Part shown: one piece after another, positions 25,182-35,586 of the stretch
Position numbering within the stretch: position 1 is the first letter of the stretch
Layout: each line of letters begins with the position of its first letter
Assembly (NCBI RefSeq): GCF_002086275.1
Contig: NZ_MVHT01000044.1
Location: 1 to 50,668 of the forward strand
Direction of reading: 5' to 3'
DNA length: 50,668 nucleotides
DNA from: Mycobacterium intermedium
GTDB taxonomy: Bacteria > Actinomycetota > Actinomycetes > Mycobacteriales > Mycobacteriaceae
Notes under the pieces: generated by a model
The model's database searches: none
Seen by the model: only the letters and a program-made list of their open reading frames with translations
What the model was told of the DNA's origin: nothing
Made by a program: the position numbers and the translations under genes

Positions 25182-25503
25182 CAGCGCTCCTCCCTGGGCA
25201 TGAATGTCGCTATCATAATATAAATAGCAACGAAGCTTCGAAGGCGGTGACTCGACCGGCACCGGGCCCCGTGGTGGCCAGCCGGCTGAAGCACGTGTCA
25301 GACGTCACCACCGAGGTCGGCCGAAGCACTGAACGGCGGACTGGCCCGCTGCATCCTGCTGAACCGCTGGAGTCTCACGGCAATAGAATCCGACGTCGTG
25401 CACACCGATCCAGCTGGATCACGTGGTCGCTGACAGCTCGCGGTGCGAACTACCGCATCTGTCATCAGATGGAGTCGCAGGTTTACCTCGAAGAAGGGTT
25501 TGC
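25182..25503. other. Intergenic region between divergent P450 and HSL-family genes
   Basis: These 322 bases hold the AT-rich operator-like element (25209-25228) next to the minus-strand gene and a perfect 10-bp palindrome CGAAGCTTCG (25231-25240). The remaining 260 bases show no convincing gene; short open frames there have no ribosome site or recognisable content. Confidence 0.5.
25209..25228. promoter_or_regulatory. AT-rich operator-like element, copy 1
   Basis: GCTAT and ATAGC form inverted arms around ten A/T-rich bases. The inner 18 bases (25210-25227) match 16 of 18 bases of 41341-41358 and the right ten bases TATAAATAGC match 44009-44018 exactly. On the minus strand it also offers TATTAT as -10 box for the P450-ADH operon. 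Confidence 0.6.
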
Positions 25504-26463
25504 ATGACGCAGACGAATCTCACCCGGCCACAAGGCCTTAGCCGCATCGACCCGGCGCTGAGGGAAGCCGCCGCCGAGCTGGAAATCGTCGAATTCAGCC
25601 TGGAAACTCTGCCCGCCGAGCGGGAACACGCCAACCGGGTCGCCGCCGAACGGGCCGCGAAGGTCGACACCACCGGCGTCGCCGTCGACGACCGCTCCAT
25701 CACCGGTGCCGGTGGTCAGCAGGTGAATCTTCGTTTGTACCGCGGGGATACCGGATCCGGGCTGCCCGTGCTGATCTACGCGCACGGCGGTGCTTTCGTC
25801 ACCGGCAACCTGGACACCGACCACCCGCAGTGCGTCGAACTGGCCCGGGCGGCCGGTTGCCTGGTGGTATCGGTCGACTACCGGCTTGCGCCGGAGAATC
25901 CGTGTCCGGCGGCCATCGACGACCTCGAGGCGGGTCTGCGCTACGTCGTCGAGCACAGCGCCGAACTTGACGTTGACGCCGGGCGGCTGGCGGTAATGGG
26001 ACGTGATGCGGGTGGGGCGCTCGTCGCCAGCCTGGCCCAGCGCATGTTCGACGACGAGGGCCCACGCATCCTGTTGCAGATCCTGCATCAGCCGATGCTG
26101 GACTCCGATGCGACGCCGTCACGGCGTGAGTTCCAGCGCACGCCCGGCCTCAATGGCCAGGCGGTGAGCCGCGCATGGGGCCATTACCTCGGGCACGCCA
26201 CCCCATCGGGGCAGCACGTCCCCGGGCACCGAGCCAACCTGGAAGGCTTGCCGCCGACGTTCATCAGTTGCGCGGCGATCGACCCGTGCCGCGACGAAGC
26301 CATCAGCTACGCGAACCGGTTGCTGCATGCCTACGTGCACACCGAGCTACACGTGTTCGCGGCAACCTTCAATGGATTCGACTCGGTGGTGCCGAGTTGG
26401 GTTGTATCGCAAGAGAACTGGGCATTGCATGCCCGCTCCTTGCGCCGCGCGTTCGCGATCTGA
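25504..26463 (+). CDS. Hormone-sensitive-lipase family protein lacking catalytic Ser and His (pseudoenzyme)
   Basis: A 319-residue alpha/beta hydrolase of the HSL/Lip family: YAHGGAFVTG is the oxyanion box (H94-G-G), SVDYRLAPENPCPAAIDD is diagnostic, and the catalytic acid D260 sits in IDPCRDE. The nucleophile elbow, which should read GDSAG, is GRDAG (R167, D168 in place of Asp-Ser), and the histidine box, usually HGF, is FNGFD (N290). Two of three triad residues are thus missing while the fold is intact and the frame unbroken, so a binding or scaffold role, or a changed chemistry, is more likely than esterase activity. AAGAAGGG lies six bases before ATG. The gene runs toward the 53-bp repeat array. 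Confidence 0.85.
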   Translation: MTQTNLTRPQGLSRIDPALREAAAELEIVEFSLETLPAEREHANRVAAERAAKVDTTGVAVDDRSITGAGGQQVNLRLYRGDTGSGLPVLIYAHGGAFVTGNLDTDHPQCVELARAAGCLVVSVDYRLAPENPCPAAIDDLEAGLRYVVEHSAELDVDAGRLAVMGRDAGGALVASLAQRMFDDEGPRILLQILHQPMLDSDATPSRREFQRTPGLNGQAVSRAWGHYLGHATPSGQHVPGHRANLEGLPPTFISCAAIDPCRDEAISYANRLLHAYVHTELHVFAATFNGFDSVVPSWVVSQENWALHARSLRRAFAI

Positions 26464-26474
26464 GCTTCGAGCTA

Positions 26475-26739
26475 GACCAGATGGCGGCGACCCGCTGCGC
26501 CCGGCTTCGCCGCGCTTGCGATCGCCGGACCAGATGGCGGCGACCCGCTGCGCCCGGCTTCGCCGCGCTTGCGATCGCCGGACCAGATGGCGGCGACCCG
26601 CTGCGCCCGGCTTCGCCGCGCTTGCGATCGCCGGACCAGATGGCGGCGACCCGCTGCGCCCGGCTTCGCCGCGCTTGCGATCGCCGGACCAGATGGCGGC
26701 GACCCGCTGCGCCCGGCTTCGCCGCGCTTGCGATCGCCG
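26475..26739. repeat. VNTR: five identical 53-bp tandem repeats
   Basis: Units begin at 26475, 26528, 26581, 26634 and 26687, each 53 bases and identical by eye, starting GACCAGATGGCGGCGACC and ending GCGATCGCCG. The array lies between convergent genes and ends exactly at the stop codon of the Mce-associated gene. Because 53 is not a multiple of 3, each copy shifts the frame, so open frames that cross it are not genes. It resembles MIRU-type loci. Confidence 0.95.
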
Positions 26740-27546
26740 CTAGACCGGCGTGAACTTGGTGATCAGCCACTTACCGTCGACGCGAGCCATCGTCACCAAC
26801 ACGCTGCTTGCCGCCATCGTCGGATCGGGATGCTCCTTGCTGGTCGTGCTCTGGTCTACGAACACCAGCACCACGGCCGCATTCGGATGCAACTCGGACA
26901 CCGCCGCACGCATCACGTGAGCGGTGGTTCTCAGCGACTTCTGCTTGGCCGCCGGCGCCACGATCTGCTGCGTGAATTGGTCGTAATAGGACAGGAAGTC
27001 CCCACCCAGGTGCGACTTGGCGGTCGCGAAGTCCTTGTCGAGCGTGTCGGGTGAGTACGACAGCAACGCGACGGTGCCTTCCGACGCGGCGTTGATCACC
27101 TCGCGTGCGACTTTGGCGTTGGTCATCTGATCGGGCTTGTACTGCTTGACGTACAGCCACGCCGTCGCGCTGGCCGAGATCACCAGGAGCACGAACAAGA
27201 TCACGGGGACGGGTCTGAGGGTGATCTGAACACGCCAGATATCACGGCGCCAGCGACTCTTCCGGGCGGCGGGCTCCTTGACGCCCTCCTGGTCGTCGGC
27301 CACCACGGCCGCATCGGTCACATCGGACTCGTCGGTGTGGTCGACCAAGTCAGGCTCGTCGGACAGGTCGGGCAGGTCGGGTTCGTCGTGGTCTTCGACC
27401 TCGCTGAACGCCCTGGGGGCCTCGTGTTCGGCGTCCACCGTCTCTAGGACGGTTGTTTCCGGGTCCGGCTCGGATGCCTTGATGACCTCGGTCTCGTCGG
27501 CGGTCTCGTCGGCGGTCTCGTCGGCGTCGCGCACGTCATCGCTCAC
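26740..27546 (-). CDS. Mce-associated membrane protein (Rv1362c-like)
   Basis: A 268-residue protein with a very acidic, low-complexity N-terminus (repeated ADETADET, then [16 protein letters not shown]), a basic patch (RKSRWRRD), one transmembrane helix at about 115-137 ([19 protein letters not shown]), and a C-terminal extracytoplasmic NTF2-like domain ending [10 protein letters not shown]. This is the architecture of orphan Mce-associated membrane proteins, which stabilise Mce lipid importers. Together with the gene upstream it corresponds to M. tuberculosis Rv1362c-Rv1363c. Start is GTG, overlapping the upstream stop (GTGA). The stop codon abuts the VNTR. Confidence 0.88.
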   Translation of the reverse strand: MSDDVRDADETADETADETEVIKASEPDPETTVLETVDAEHEAPRAFSEVEDHDEPDLPDLSDEPDLVDHTDESDVTDAAVVADDQEGVKEPAARKSRWRRDIWRVQITLRPVPVILFVLLVISASATAWLYVKQYKPDQMTNAKVAREVINAASEGTVALLSYSPDTLDKDFATAKSHLGGDFLSYYDQFTQQIVAPAAKQKSLRTTAHVMRAAVSELHPNAAVVLVFVDQSTTSKEHPDPTMAASSVLVTMARVDGKWLITKFTPV

Positions 27547-28397
27547 GGCACAAACTCAACTTTCGACATCTTGTACTGCCCGTCCTCTTCGGTCACCGTG
27601 ACTCGTAGCCGCCACGCGCGCGGTTCGTCTTTGGCCCCAGCGGAATTCGTGACCCGTGATGTCGCCGAAACCAGCACCACGGCCGTGTGCCCGTCCATGG
27701 ATTCGATCGCGGCCGCGTTCACCGTTCCCTCGGTGACCACCTTGGACTGCTCGACGACCTTCGTGAAATCTGCTGCGCGCGCCTGGAATTCGCTCTTGAA
27801 ATCGCCCGTCGAGCTGTCGATCACCCGCTGCACGTCTTCTTTGGCCTTGTTGAAGTCAAGGGAAGTCATATTGACGACGCCCTGTTTGGCTCCGGCCACG
27901 AAGGCCGCGGCGCGTTGTTCCCGCTCCGTCGCTTCGTGGTGCTTCCACACGATGTAAGTGCTGATTCCGACGAAGCCCAGGATGACAAGGAGCGTGACCG
28001 CTTTGGCGATCGTCGACGGCCTCGGCACCCGCAGTCGGTCTCGCCACGACTTTGCGACGGGCTCGGCTTCCTCGGCTTCCTCTTCGTAACCCTCGGCTTC
28101 GTCGTAACCGTCGGCGTCGTCGTAATAGTCGTCGTCTTCGTAATCTTCGTCCTCGTCGATGAGCGTCTCGTCGGCGAGGGCGTCTTCTTCGTCGATATCG
28201 CTGTAACCGGTGTCGTCCGCGCCTTCCGCCGAGCCCAAGGCAGCCTCCCGGCGCAACCGGGCCGCACGCGCGCGGGCTCGTGCCGCGGCGGCCAGTGCCT
28301 CGGCTTCGGCGGCCTCCGCTTCAGCCTGCTCGGCGAGCGTCAACGCGTCGACGTTCAACGCCGCCGACTCTGTCGGCGATTCGTCGGTGTCAGCCAT
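27543..28397 (-). CDS. Mce-associated membrane protein (Rv1363c-like)
   Basis: A 284-residue protein built like its neighbour: an Ala/Glu/Arg-rich probable coiled coil (residues 20-55), a strongly acidic and tyrosine-rich stretch ([18 protein letters not shown]), one membrane helix at about 133-153 ([19 protein letters not shown]), and an outer domain with [20 protein letters not shown], a hallmark of the Mas/Omam family. First gene of the two-gene unit. Its neighbours beyond the inserted FadE pair are the Rv1364c- and Rv1365c-like genes, as in M. tuberculosis. Confidence 0.88.
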   Translation of the reverse strand: MADTDESPTESAALNVDALTLAEQAEAEAAEAEALAAAARARARAARLRREAALGSAEGADDTGYSDIDEEDALADETLIDEDEDYEDDDYYDDADGYDEAEGYEEEAEEAEPVAKSWRDRLRVPRPSTIAKAVTLLVILGFVGISTYIVWKHHEATEREQRAAAFVAGAKQGVVNMTSLDFNKAKEDVQRVIDSSTGDFKSEFQARAADFTKVVEQSKVVTEGTVNAAAIESMDGHTAVVLVSATSRVTNSAGAKDEPRAWRLRVTVTEEDGQYKMSKVEFVP

Positions 28398-28518
28398 GGC
28401 TGCGGCTCGTCAGCATCATTATCGACGGAACTCCCGTATCTCTTACCGTATCTCTCGTTGCTACGATCGGAATCGCAGCGAACTTCCACCCCGCCGGCCC
28501 AGAAGGACCGATTAGGCG

Positions 28519-28563
28519 ATGATCAGCCAAAGCTTCCCCCCTTGCTTCCTTCGCAGATCATGA
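28519..28563 (+). CDS. Possible 14-codon leader peptide before the FadE pair
   Basis: ATG at 28519 opens MISQSFPPCFLRRS, whose TGA (28561-28563) overlaps the FadE start as ATGA. The FadE ATG lacks a good ribosome site. Weak evidence, comparable to the leader at 4040. Confidence 0.25.
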   Translation: MISQSFPPCFLRRS

Positions 28564-29711
28564 CCGCTGTCGACTCTCCCGAAAAGATACTCTTTACCTC
28601 CACCACCCAAGCATTTCTCCAAAAAGAAGCGTCGCTGGGGCATGTCCGCCAGTTGCATGCGGCGGGGAAGTCTTTTGACCGGGACTGGTGGCGTCGGGCC
28701 GCCCAGCTGGGATGGACGGGGCTGCTGGTGCCCGAGGAATTGGGCGGTGGCAGTGTCTCGGGTGACGGTGTCTCGGACCTGGCGTCCGTTGCCGAAGAGC
28801 TGGGCAAGACCGTGGCGCCGGGACCGCTGTACCCGGTGAGCACCGTGTTGGTGGGCCTGGTCGAGAGCCGCGGACCAGAGGCACATGCCGATCTGATCGA
28901 GTCGCTGATCTCCGGCGAAACGGTGGCATCGTGGGCGGTCTCGGAACCCGGTCGTCCCTGGGCTCCGCTCGACCCGGCGGTGACGGCCACACCGACCGAC
29001 GGCGGTTATCGCATCAGCGGCACCAAGGACCTGGTCGAAGCCGGCGCGCAGAGCGACGTGTTGTTGGTGGTGGCGCGCTGCGACCCGGACAGTTCTGGGG
29101 TTCGTCAATTTCTGGTCCCGACCGACGCGCCTGGTCTGACCGTCACGCCGCTTGAGTCCGTCGACCTGGTCAAGCAATACGCACGCGTGCAGTTCGACGA
29201 TGTCGCAGTGCCACCGTCATCGGTCGTCGGTGATACCGCTGAGACGGCCGCGGTGATCGAACGACAGAGTCAAATCGCCCAAGTGCTGCAGTGCGCCGAG
29301 GTGGTGGGCAGCCTGCAGACCGTTTTTGACTTCACCGTCCAGTGGGCGTTGGACCGGCATACGTTCGGTCGTCCGCTGGCGTCCTATCAAGCGCTCAAAC
29401 ACGGATTCGCCGATATGAAGATGTGGCTGGAGGCGTGTCGGGCGACCACCGCCGCCGCGGTCGCCGAAATCGCCGCGCGCTCAACGACGGCCGGACTGTC
29501 GGCCAGCATCGCCAAGTCCTACGTCGGTGAGATGGCGGGCCAGATAGTGCAGCGGTGCGTGCAGATGCACGGCGGCATCGGTGTCACCTGGGAGCACGAC
29601 CTGCACCTGTACCTGAGGCGAGTTACGTTGTACCGGGCCATGTTCGGCACACCCGAGGAACACAACTGCAGGGTGTACGACTGGCATGCCAAAGCGAAAT
29701 CGGTTGAATGA
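28560..29711 (+). CDS. Acyl-CoA dehydrogenase (FadE), small-type subunit
   Basis: A 383-residue acyl-CoA dehydrogenase. C-terminal helical domain motifs are DRHTFGRPLASYQALKH (FAD-binding Arg/Phe region) and MHGGIGVTWEHDLHLYLRR. It lacks the GGTxE...RNIxAER signature found in the partner encoded next to it, a division typical of the alpha2beta2 FadE pairs of steroid side-chain catabolism, where each polypeptide contributes part of the FAD/active site. ATG at 28560; ATGA overlap with the partner. The pair sits between the orthologues of Rv1363c and Rv1364c. Confidence 0.87.
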   Translation: MTAVDSPEKILFTSTTQAFLQKEASLGHVRQLHAAGKSFDRDWWRRAAQLGWTGLLVPEELGGGSVSGDGVSDLASVAEELGKTVAPGPLYPVSTVLVGLVESRGPEAHADLIESLISGETVASWAVSEPGRPWAPLDPAVTATPTDGGYRISGTKDLVEAGAQSDVLLVVARCDPDSSGVRQFLVPTDAPGLTVTPLESVDLVKQYARVQFDDVAVPPSSVVGDTAETAAVIERQSQIAQVLQCAEVVGSLQTVFDFTVQWALDRHTFGRPLASYQALKHGFADMKMWLEACRATTAAAVAEIAARSTTAGLSASIAKSYVGEMAGQIVQRCVQMHGGIGVTWEHDLHLYLRRVTLYRAMFGTPEEHNCRVYDWHAKAKSVE

Positions 29712-30943
29712 CAGCTCAAGAATCCGTTGCCGAGTTCGCCGCGCGGGCCAAGGCGTGGCTGGCCGACCATATGCCGCCCATCGACCCGTTGGACCCACCG
29801 GCCGCGCCGCGTGACGACGAAGCCTCATGGCAACGCGCGCGGGAACTGCAAAAGCGGCTCTACGAAGGCGGATTCGCCGGGATCTGCTTCCCGCGCGAGT
29901 ACGGCGGGTTGGGCCTGGATTACGAGTATCAACGGGCGTTCGACGAGGAATCGCTGCGCTATGAAATGCCGTTGATTCTCAACACGCCCACCTTCACCAT
30001 CTGCTGTGCGACCTTGCTCGACACCGGCACCGAGGAGCAGAAGAGGCAACACATCGGCGCCGCGCTGCGAGGCGAGGAAGTGCTGGTGCAGTTGTTGTCC
30101 GAACCCAGCGGTGGATCGGATCTGGCCGGTGTCATCACCCGGGCCGAACGCCGGGGTGACCGCTGGGTGATCAACGGCGCCAAGACCTGGAGCACCAGTG
30201 CCTTCGCCGCCGACTACGGATTGTGCCTGGCCCGCACCGACTGGGGGGTGCCCAAGCACGAAGGCCTGACGATGTTCTTGGTGCCCATCACCCACCCCGG
30301 CATCACCTTGCGGCGCATCACCCAGCTGAACGGCTCGCGCGAGTTCTGCGAGGAGTTCCTCGACGACGTAGACGTTGGCGACGACGCCGTGGTCGGGGAA
30401 GTGAACGGTGGCTGGGCCGTGGCGTCGCGGCAGCTGTTCCACGAGCGACGTGCGGTCGGCATGGGTTCGGAGTTCGCCAGCGGCGCCGGCAGCGAAGGTG
30501 GCCACACGACACCGGTCGACTATGCCGCCCTGGCCGAGAAGACCGGCCAGGCAGACAGCGAAAGGGTGCACGAGCTGGCCGGCCGCGCACTGGTGCACCG
30601 TGCCGTGGCCGAACAGCTGACCGAGCACGTCTACCGCAGCGTCAGGGACGGCCGGCTGCCGCCCGCCGGTGGGACCCTGATCAGGCTCTTTCATGCCGAG
30701 ACGGTGCACTGCGAGATGGATACCTCGTTGGCCATCGCCGGCCCCGCCGGTGTCGTCGGGCAGATCGGCGACGGCCTGCAAACCGGGCTGCGCTACCTGG
30801 CTCGGCAGGGGGTCGCCATTGGTGGCGGCACCATCGAGGTGGCTCGCAACGTCATCGGCGAACGGGTGCTGAATTTCCCTCGGGAATACGCTGCCGACCG
30901 CGGCATTCCCTTCAATCAGGTGCGGCACGGCCAGACCCGCTAG
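29708..30943 (+). CDS. Acyl-CoA dehydrogenase (FadE), large-type subunit
   Basis: A 411-residue acyl-CoA dehydrogenase with FPREYGGLGLDYEYQ at the N-terminus, the middle-domain flavin motif SEPSGGSDLAGVITRA and INGAKTWSTS, and the ending GGGTIEVARNVIGERVL. Translation is coupled to the upstream FadE (ATGA), so a heteromer is likely. Substrate would be a CoA ester of a bulky acid if the analogy with ChsE-type pairs holds. The stop is 23 bases from the stop of the convergent Rv1364c-like gene. Confidence 0.88.
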   Translation: MTAQESVAEFAARAKAWLADHMPPIDPLDPPAAPRDDEASWQRARELQKRLYEGGFAGICFPREYGGLGLDYEYQRAFDEESLRYEMPLILNTPTFTICCATLLDTGTEEQKRQHIGAALRGEEVLVQLLSEPSGGSDLAGVITRAERRGDRWVINGAKTWSTSAFAADYGLCLARTDWGVPKHEGLTMFLVPITHPGITLRRITQLNGSREFCEEFLDDVDVGDDAVVGEVNGGWAVASRQLFHERRAVGMGSEFASGAGSEGGHTTPVDYAALAEKTGQADSERVHELAGRALVHRAVAEQLTEHVYRSVRDGRLPPAGGTLIRLFHAETVHCEMDTSLAIAGPAGVVGQIGDGLQTGLRYLARQGVAIGGGTIEVARNVIGERVLNFPREYAADRGIPFNQVRHGQTR

Positions 30944-30966
30944 TCCCACGTCGGATCAGGACCGTT

Positions 30967-32970
<2,004 letters not shown>

Positions 32971-33081
32971 TCAGCTGCGGCGGCGGACGCCGCCAGCAAC
33001 ATCAAGGTTAGCAACGTCCCGAACTGGCCAGCCGCACCAATTTCGGGTCCGCCCGTCCCTGCAACTCGGTTCGAGCTCCGG

Positions 33082-33507
33082 CTATGCCGCAGTGAGAGCG
33101 CTCTCCACGGTCGGATGAAGTGGCAGCACGCCGGAGAGGCCGCACGCGTCGACGACCCGTTGGACGCCTGGGTCGAGACTCACCACACGCAGTTCGACGC
33201 CTTGCCGACGGCACCGTTGCGCTTCTTCGGCCAGAACCGCGAATGCGCAGCACCCCATGAAGGCGACGTCATTGATGTCGACGACAAACGGTCCCGGAGC
33301 AGTGGCGATTGCGGCGGCCTCACGCACCAGGCGGCGCCAGGTGTGCTCGTTGGCGGCGTCGATCTCACCGCCCGCACTGATGACCACCGCGGAATCGTGG
33401 CGCCGCGTCACCGCACGAAGTGTGCTGTGCGGTTCGCCCAACTCGGTCGCCAGCCGTGTGCTGAGCATGACGTGAGTGGTGTAAGACTCCGCTCGAGCGA
33501 CGTTCAT
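33082..33507 (-). CDS. rsfA: Anti-anti-sigma factor, RsfA (Rv1365c) orthologue
   Basis: A 141-residue STAS-domain protein. The position of the phosphorylatable Ser in the usual DSSG loop reads FMGCCAF (C86-C87), and further cysteines are C99 and C122 (VDACGLS). M. tuberculosis RsfA is controlled by a redox disulfide rather than by phosphorylation, and this pattern agrees. It would release the SigF anti-sigma factor under reducing conditions. GGGGGG is seven bases before ATG 33507; a later ATG (residue 14) could also be used. Upstream lies the 11-bp repeat tract. Confidence 0.88.
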   Translation of the reverse strand: MNVARAESYTTHVMLSTRLATELGEPHSTLRAVTRRHDSAVVISAGGEIDAANEHTWRRLVREAAAIATAPGPFVVDINDVAFMGCCAFAVLAEEAQRCRRQGVELRVVSLDPGVQRVVDACGLSGVLPLHPTVESALTAA

Positions 33508-33659
33508 GTTGTACCCCCCGTTCGGCTACGCCGGCCCCCCGGACTAACCGTGCTCTACTTCAATCCGGACTTGGGCCCGTCCATAGGGAATCTAAACGAT
33601 TGGGCCCCAGTTCGCTGGGCAATAGGTTACACAGAACAATTTCTTGCGGCAGGCATTCG

Positions 33660-33758
33660 ATCCACGCGCGATGCACGCGCAATCCACACGCAACCCACGC
33701 GTGATGCACGCTCCATCCACGCACTGGCAACGCGCCATCCACGCGCCGTCCGCGCGCC
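33660..33758. repeat. Nine degenerate 11-bp repeats in strict phase
   Basis: Nine consecutive 11-base units with consensus ATCCACGCGCn start at 33660, 33671, 33682, 33693, 33704, 33715, 33726, 33737 and 33748. Most keep CCACGC or GCACGC in the same place. They lie 153-251 bases upstream of the rsfA-like start and 38 bases past the TetR-hotdog stop. Confidence 0.8.
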
Positions 33759-33795
33759 GAAGTGCCGGTCCCGCATCGTCGTAACGACGTTGCGT

Positions 33796-34821
33796 CTATT
33801 CGCTGGTGGCCGTTTCTTCGTGTTTGATGATGGCGAAATTCACCGTTGCGGTCGCGGCGAGTTCGCTGTCGCTGTCGCCGAAAATGTCGATCTGCATCAC
33901 CAGGGACCGGCGACCGGCCCGCAACACCTTCGGCACCGCTCGTGCCGATCCCTGCCTGATCGGACGCAGGTAGCGAATGACCAAATCGGAGGTCGTCATG
34001 GCCGTGCCGGGTTCGAGGTACTTGAGTCCGAGTTGCCCGCCCGCCACATCGGCGAGCGTGGCGATGAGCCCGCCCTGGAGGGCGCCCGAGGTGTTCACCA
34101 CCTGGGGGCTGACCGGCATCGTCACGGCGAACTCGCCGTCGTTTGCCGTGGCGGCCGGCCGCAATCCAATCTGGGCGAACAGTTGGGCCAGCGTAGGTTC
34201 GCCCGAGTCGTCGTCGGTGTCGCGGATGCCGAGCGCGCGGGTGCAGAAGTCATACAGTTGGCCCGCATCGACCGGTGTCCCGTTCAATTCGGTTCCCAGC
34301 CAACGCAACCGGAGCGCACCGAGCATCGTCTGCATGACGATTGCGGCCATTGCCCCGACGTCCAGCCCGGGATTGAAGACGCCCTCGGTGATGCCCTGCC
34401 CGATGATGTCGCGGATCAGGTGATGCAGGGGAGAAAGCACCCGGGCGTACTCGCGGGGACGGGTCTCGGCCAGGTGCTGGTTGTAGAGGCTCAGCGCCCG
34501 GTTCAGGCTGTCCTGGGTGCTCGACTCGGGCTGGGCGCTGACGCGGTCGAGGACGTGCTTGAGAGCCGCCGTGCTGTCGAGTCCCTGCGTTTCCGCGCGC
34601 CACGTGTCCGCGGCCTGCACCATGGTCCGATCGAAAAGTGCCAGCAGCAGTTCGTCTTTACTGCTGAAGTGTTGATAAAAGGCGCGCAGTGAGGTCTTGG
34701 AACGCGCGACGACTTCTTGCACGGTGAAATCGGTACGTCCGGTTTCGCCGAGGATCTCGACCGCCGTTTTGATGAAGCGTTCGCTGCGTGTCACTTCGGC
34801 TTCATCGCTGGCGCCGGCCAT
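33796..34821 (-). CDS. TetR-family regulator fused to a PaaI-like hotdog domain
   Basis: A 341-residue protein. Residues 10-58 are a TetR helix-turn-helix (FTVQEVVARSKTSLRAFYQHF, then SSKDELLLALF); residues 60-200 the helical TetR core. After an acidic linker (DTDDDSGEPT) residues about 225-335 form a hotdog thioesterase-type domain: N243-TSGALQGG-LIATLAD keeps the Asn and D258 of Them2/PaaI enzymes but has Q249 for the HGG histidine. The second domain probably binds an acyl-CoA as inducer, making this a ready-made sensor for pathway CoA esters. GAGGAG is nine bases before ATG. It is the best candidate in the window to control the FadE/FadD genes. Confidence 0.9.
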   Translation of the reverse strand: MAGASDEAEVTRSERFIKTAVEILGETGRTDFTVQEVVARSKTSLRAFYQHFSSKDELLLALFDRTMVQAADTWRAETQGLDSTAALKHVLDRVSAQPESSTQDSLNRALSLYNQHLAETRPREYARVLSPLHHLIRDIIGQGITEGVFNPGLDVGAMAAIVMQTMLGALRLRWLGTELNGTPVDAGQLYDFCTRALGIRDTDDDSGEPTLAQLFAQIGLRPAATANDGEFAVTMPVSPQVVNTSGALQGGLIATLADVAGGQLGLKYLEPGTAMTTSDLVIRYLRPIRQGSARAVPKVLRAGRRSLVMQIDIFGDSDSELAATATVNFAIIKHEETATSE

Positions 34822-35065
34822 GAGTGGTTTCTCCTCGTCTGGGGCACTGTCCCTGTCCCGGGGCGCTGTCCCGGCACCTTGAGAATGAGGTTACCGCGTG
34901 CGTCGCAGGGTTCCGGACCGGCCGGAGGGCGAGCGTCGGCGAAACTTTCTATTGCAATTGACGCCTGCGGGGATATTGTTTGCTGGTGAGGCGGCGATGC
35001 AAGCGGTATGCGGTCGGACCTGTTGCTGGCCTACGACTCACGTCCCGCAAGCATAGGAGTTTGTT

Positions 35066-35581
35066 GTGATGTCTCTTTGTACTACCGCTGCCCGGTTGGT
35101 CGCGGTCGCCGCATGCGGCGGTGCCGCAGTCCTCAGTTCGACGGCGAATTCCGCTGCCGCGCCGTCGGGCAAACTCATGGAAATGCTGCCCCCGGGCTTT
35201 TCCTCGGCGAATTGCGTCGAAAAACAGGCTTCTGGGCCCGCGGTCGAAAGAGTGACGTGTGACCAGAACAGCGACACGAGCGGACCCTCGTATGCGCTGT
35301 TCCTGCTCTATGCGAATTCAAGTGACTTGGCTTCAGAATTCAAGACCGGCCCGGCTGCGGGCGGGTACAAGGTGTCGTCCACCTGCCCGGGCGGCAAAGG
35401 TTCGCCGGCGGACTGGAGTGAGGGCAGCAGCCAGACGGCGGGTCAGGTCGAGTGCGCAGTTTCCAGCGAGGGCTATCCCACCGTCATCTGGAGTGACACC
35501 TCGAAGCTGAGGGTCGGCGTTCTCGAGGGCAAAGGCCAGACCATCGACAGCCTGTTCAAGTGGTGGAGTGAAAAGGCCTGA
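35066..35581 (+). CDS. Small secreted protein of unknown function
   Basis: A 171-residue protein with a Sec signal peptide (LVAVAACGGAAVLSSTANSAAA, cleavage after about residue 32). The mature part has four cysteines (ANCVEKQ, VTCDQNS, STCPGGKG, VECAVSS), enough for two disulfides, and ends FKWWSEKA. It recalls the small outer domains of some mycobacterial secreted proteins and kinase sensors but I do not recognise a family. GTG at 35066 is six bases after AGGAG; ATG at 35069 is possible. The stop is five bases from that of the convergent FadD gene. Confidence 0.75.
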   Translation: MMSLCTTAARLVAVAACGGAAVLSSTANSAAAPSGKLMEMLPPGFSSANCVEKQASGPAVERVTCDQNSDTSGPSYALFLLYANSSDLASEFKTGPAAGGYKVSSTCPGGKGSPADWSEGSSQTAGQVECAVSSEGYPTVIWSDTSKLRVGVLEGKGQTIDSLFKWWSEKA

Positions 35582-35586
35582 CGTCC

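Noticed and set aside
26475..26739. CRISPR array
   Set aside because: The repeats are directly adjacent with no unique spacers and no cas genes are present.
26175..26770. Repetitive open frames across the 53-bp array (both strands)
   Set aside because: The 53-base period shifts frame each copy and the translated text is just the repeat; no ribosome site.
27687..28559. Plus-strand extension of the FadE frame
   Set aside because: It is antisense to the Rv1363c-like gene; FadE begins at 28560.
33115..34692. 525-codon plus-strand open frame across rsfA and TetR genes
   Set aside because: Antisense shadow of two well-supported genes and crosses the 11-bp repeat.
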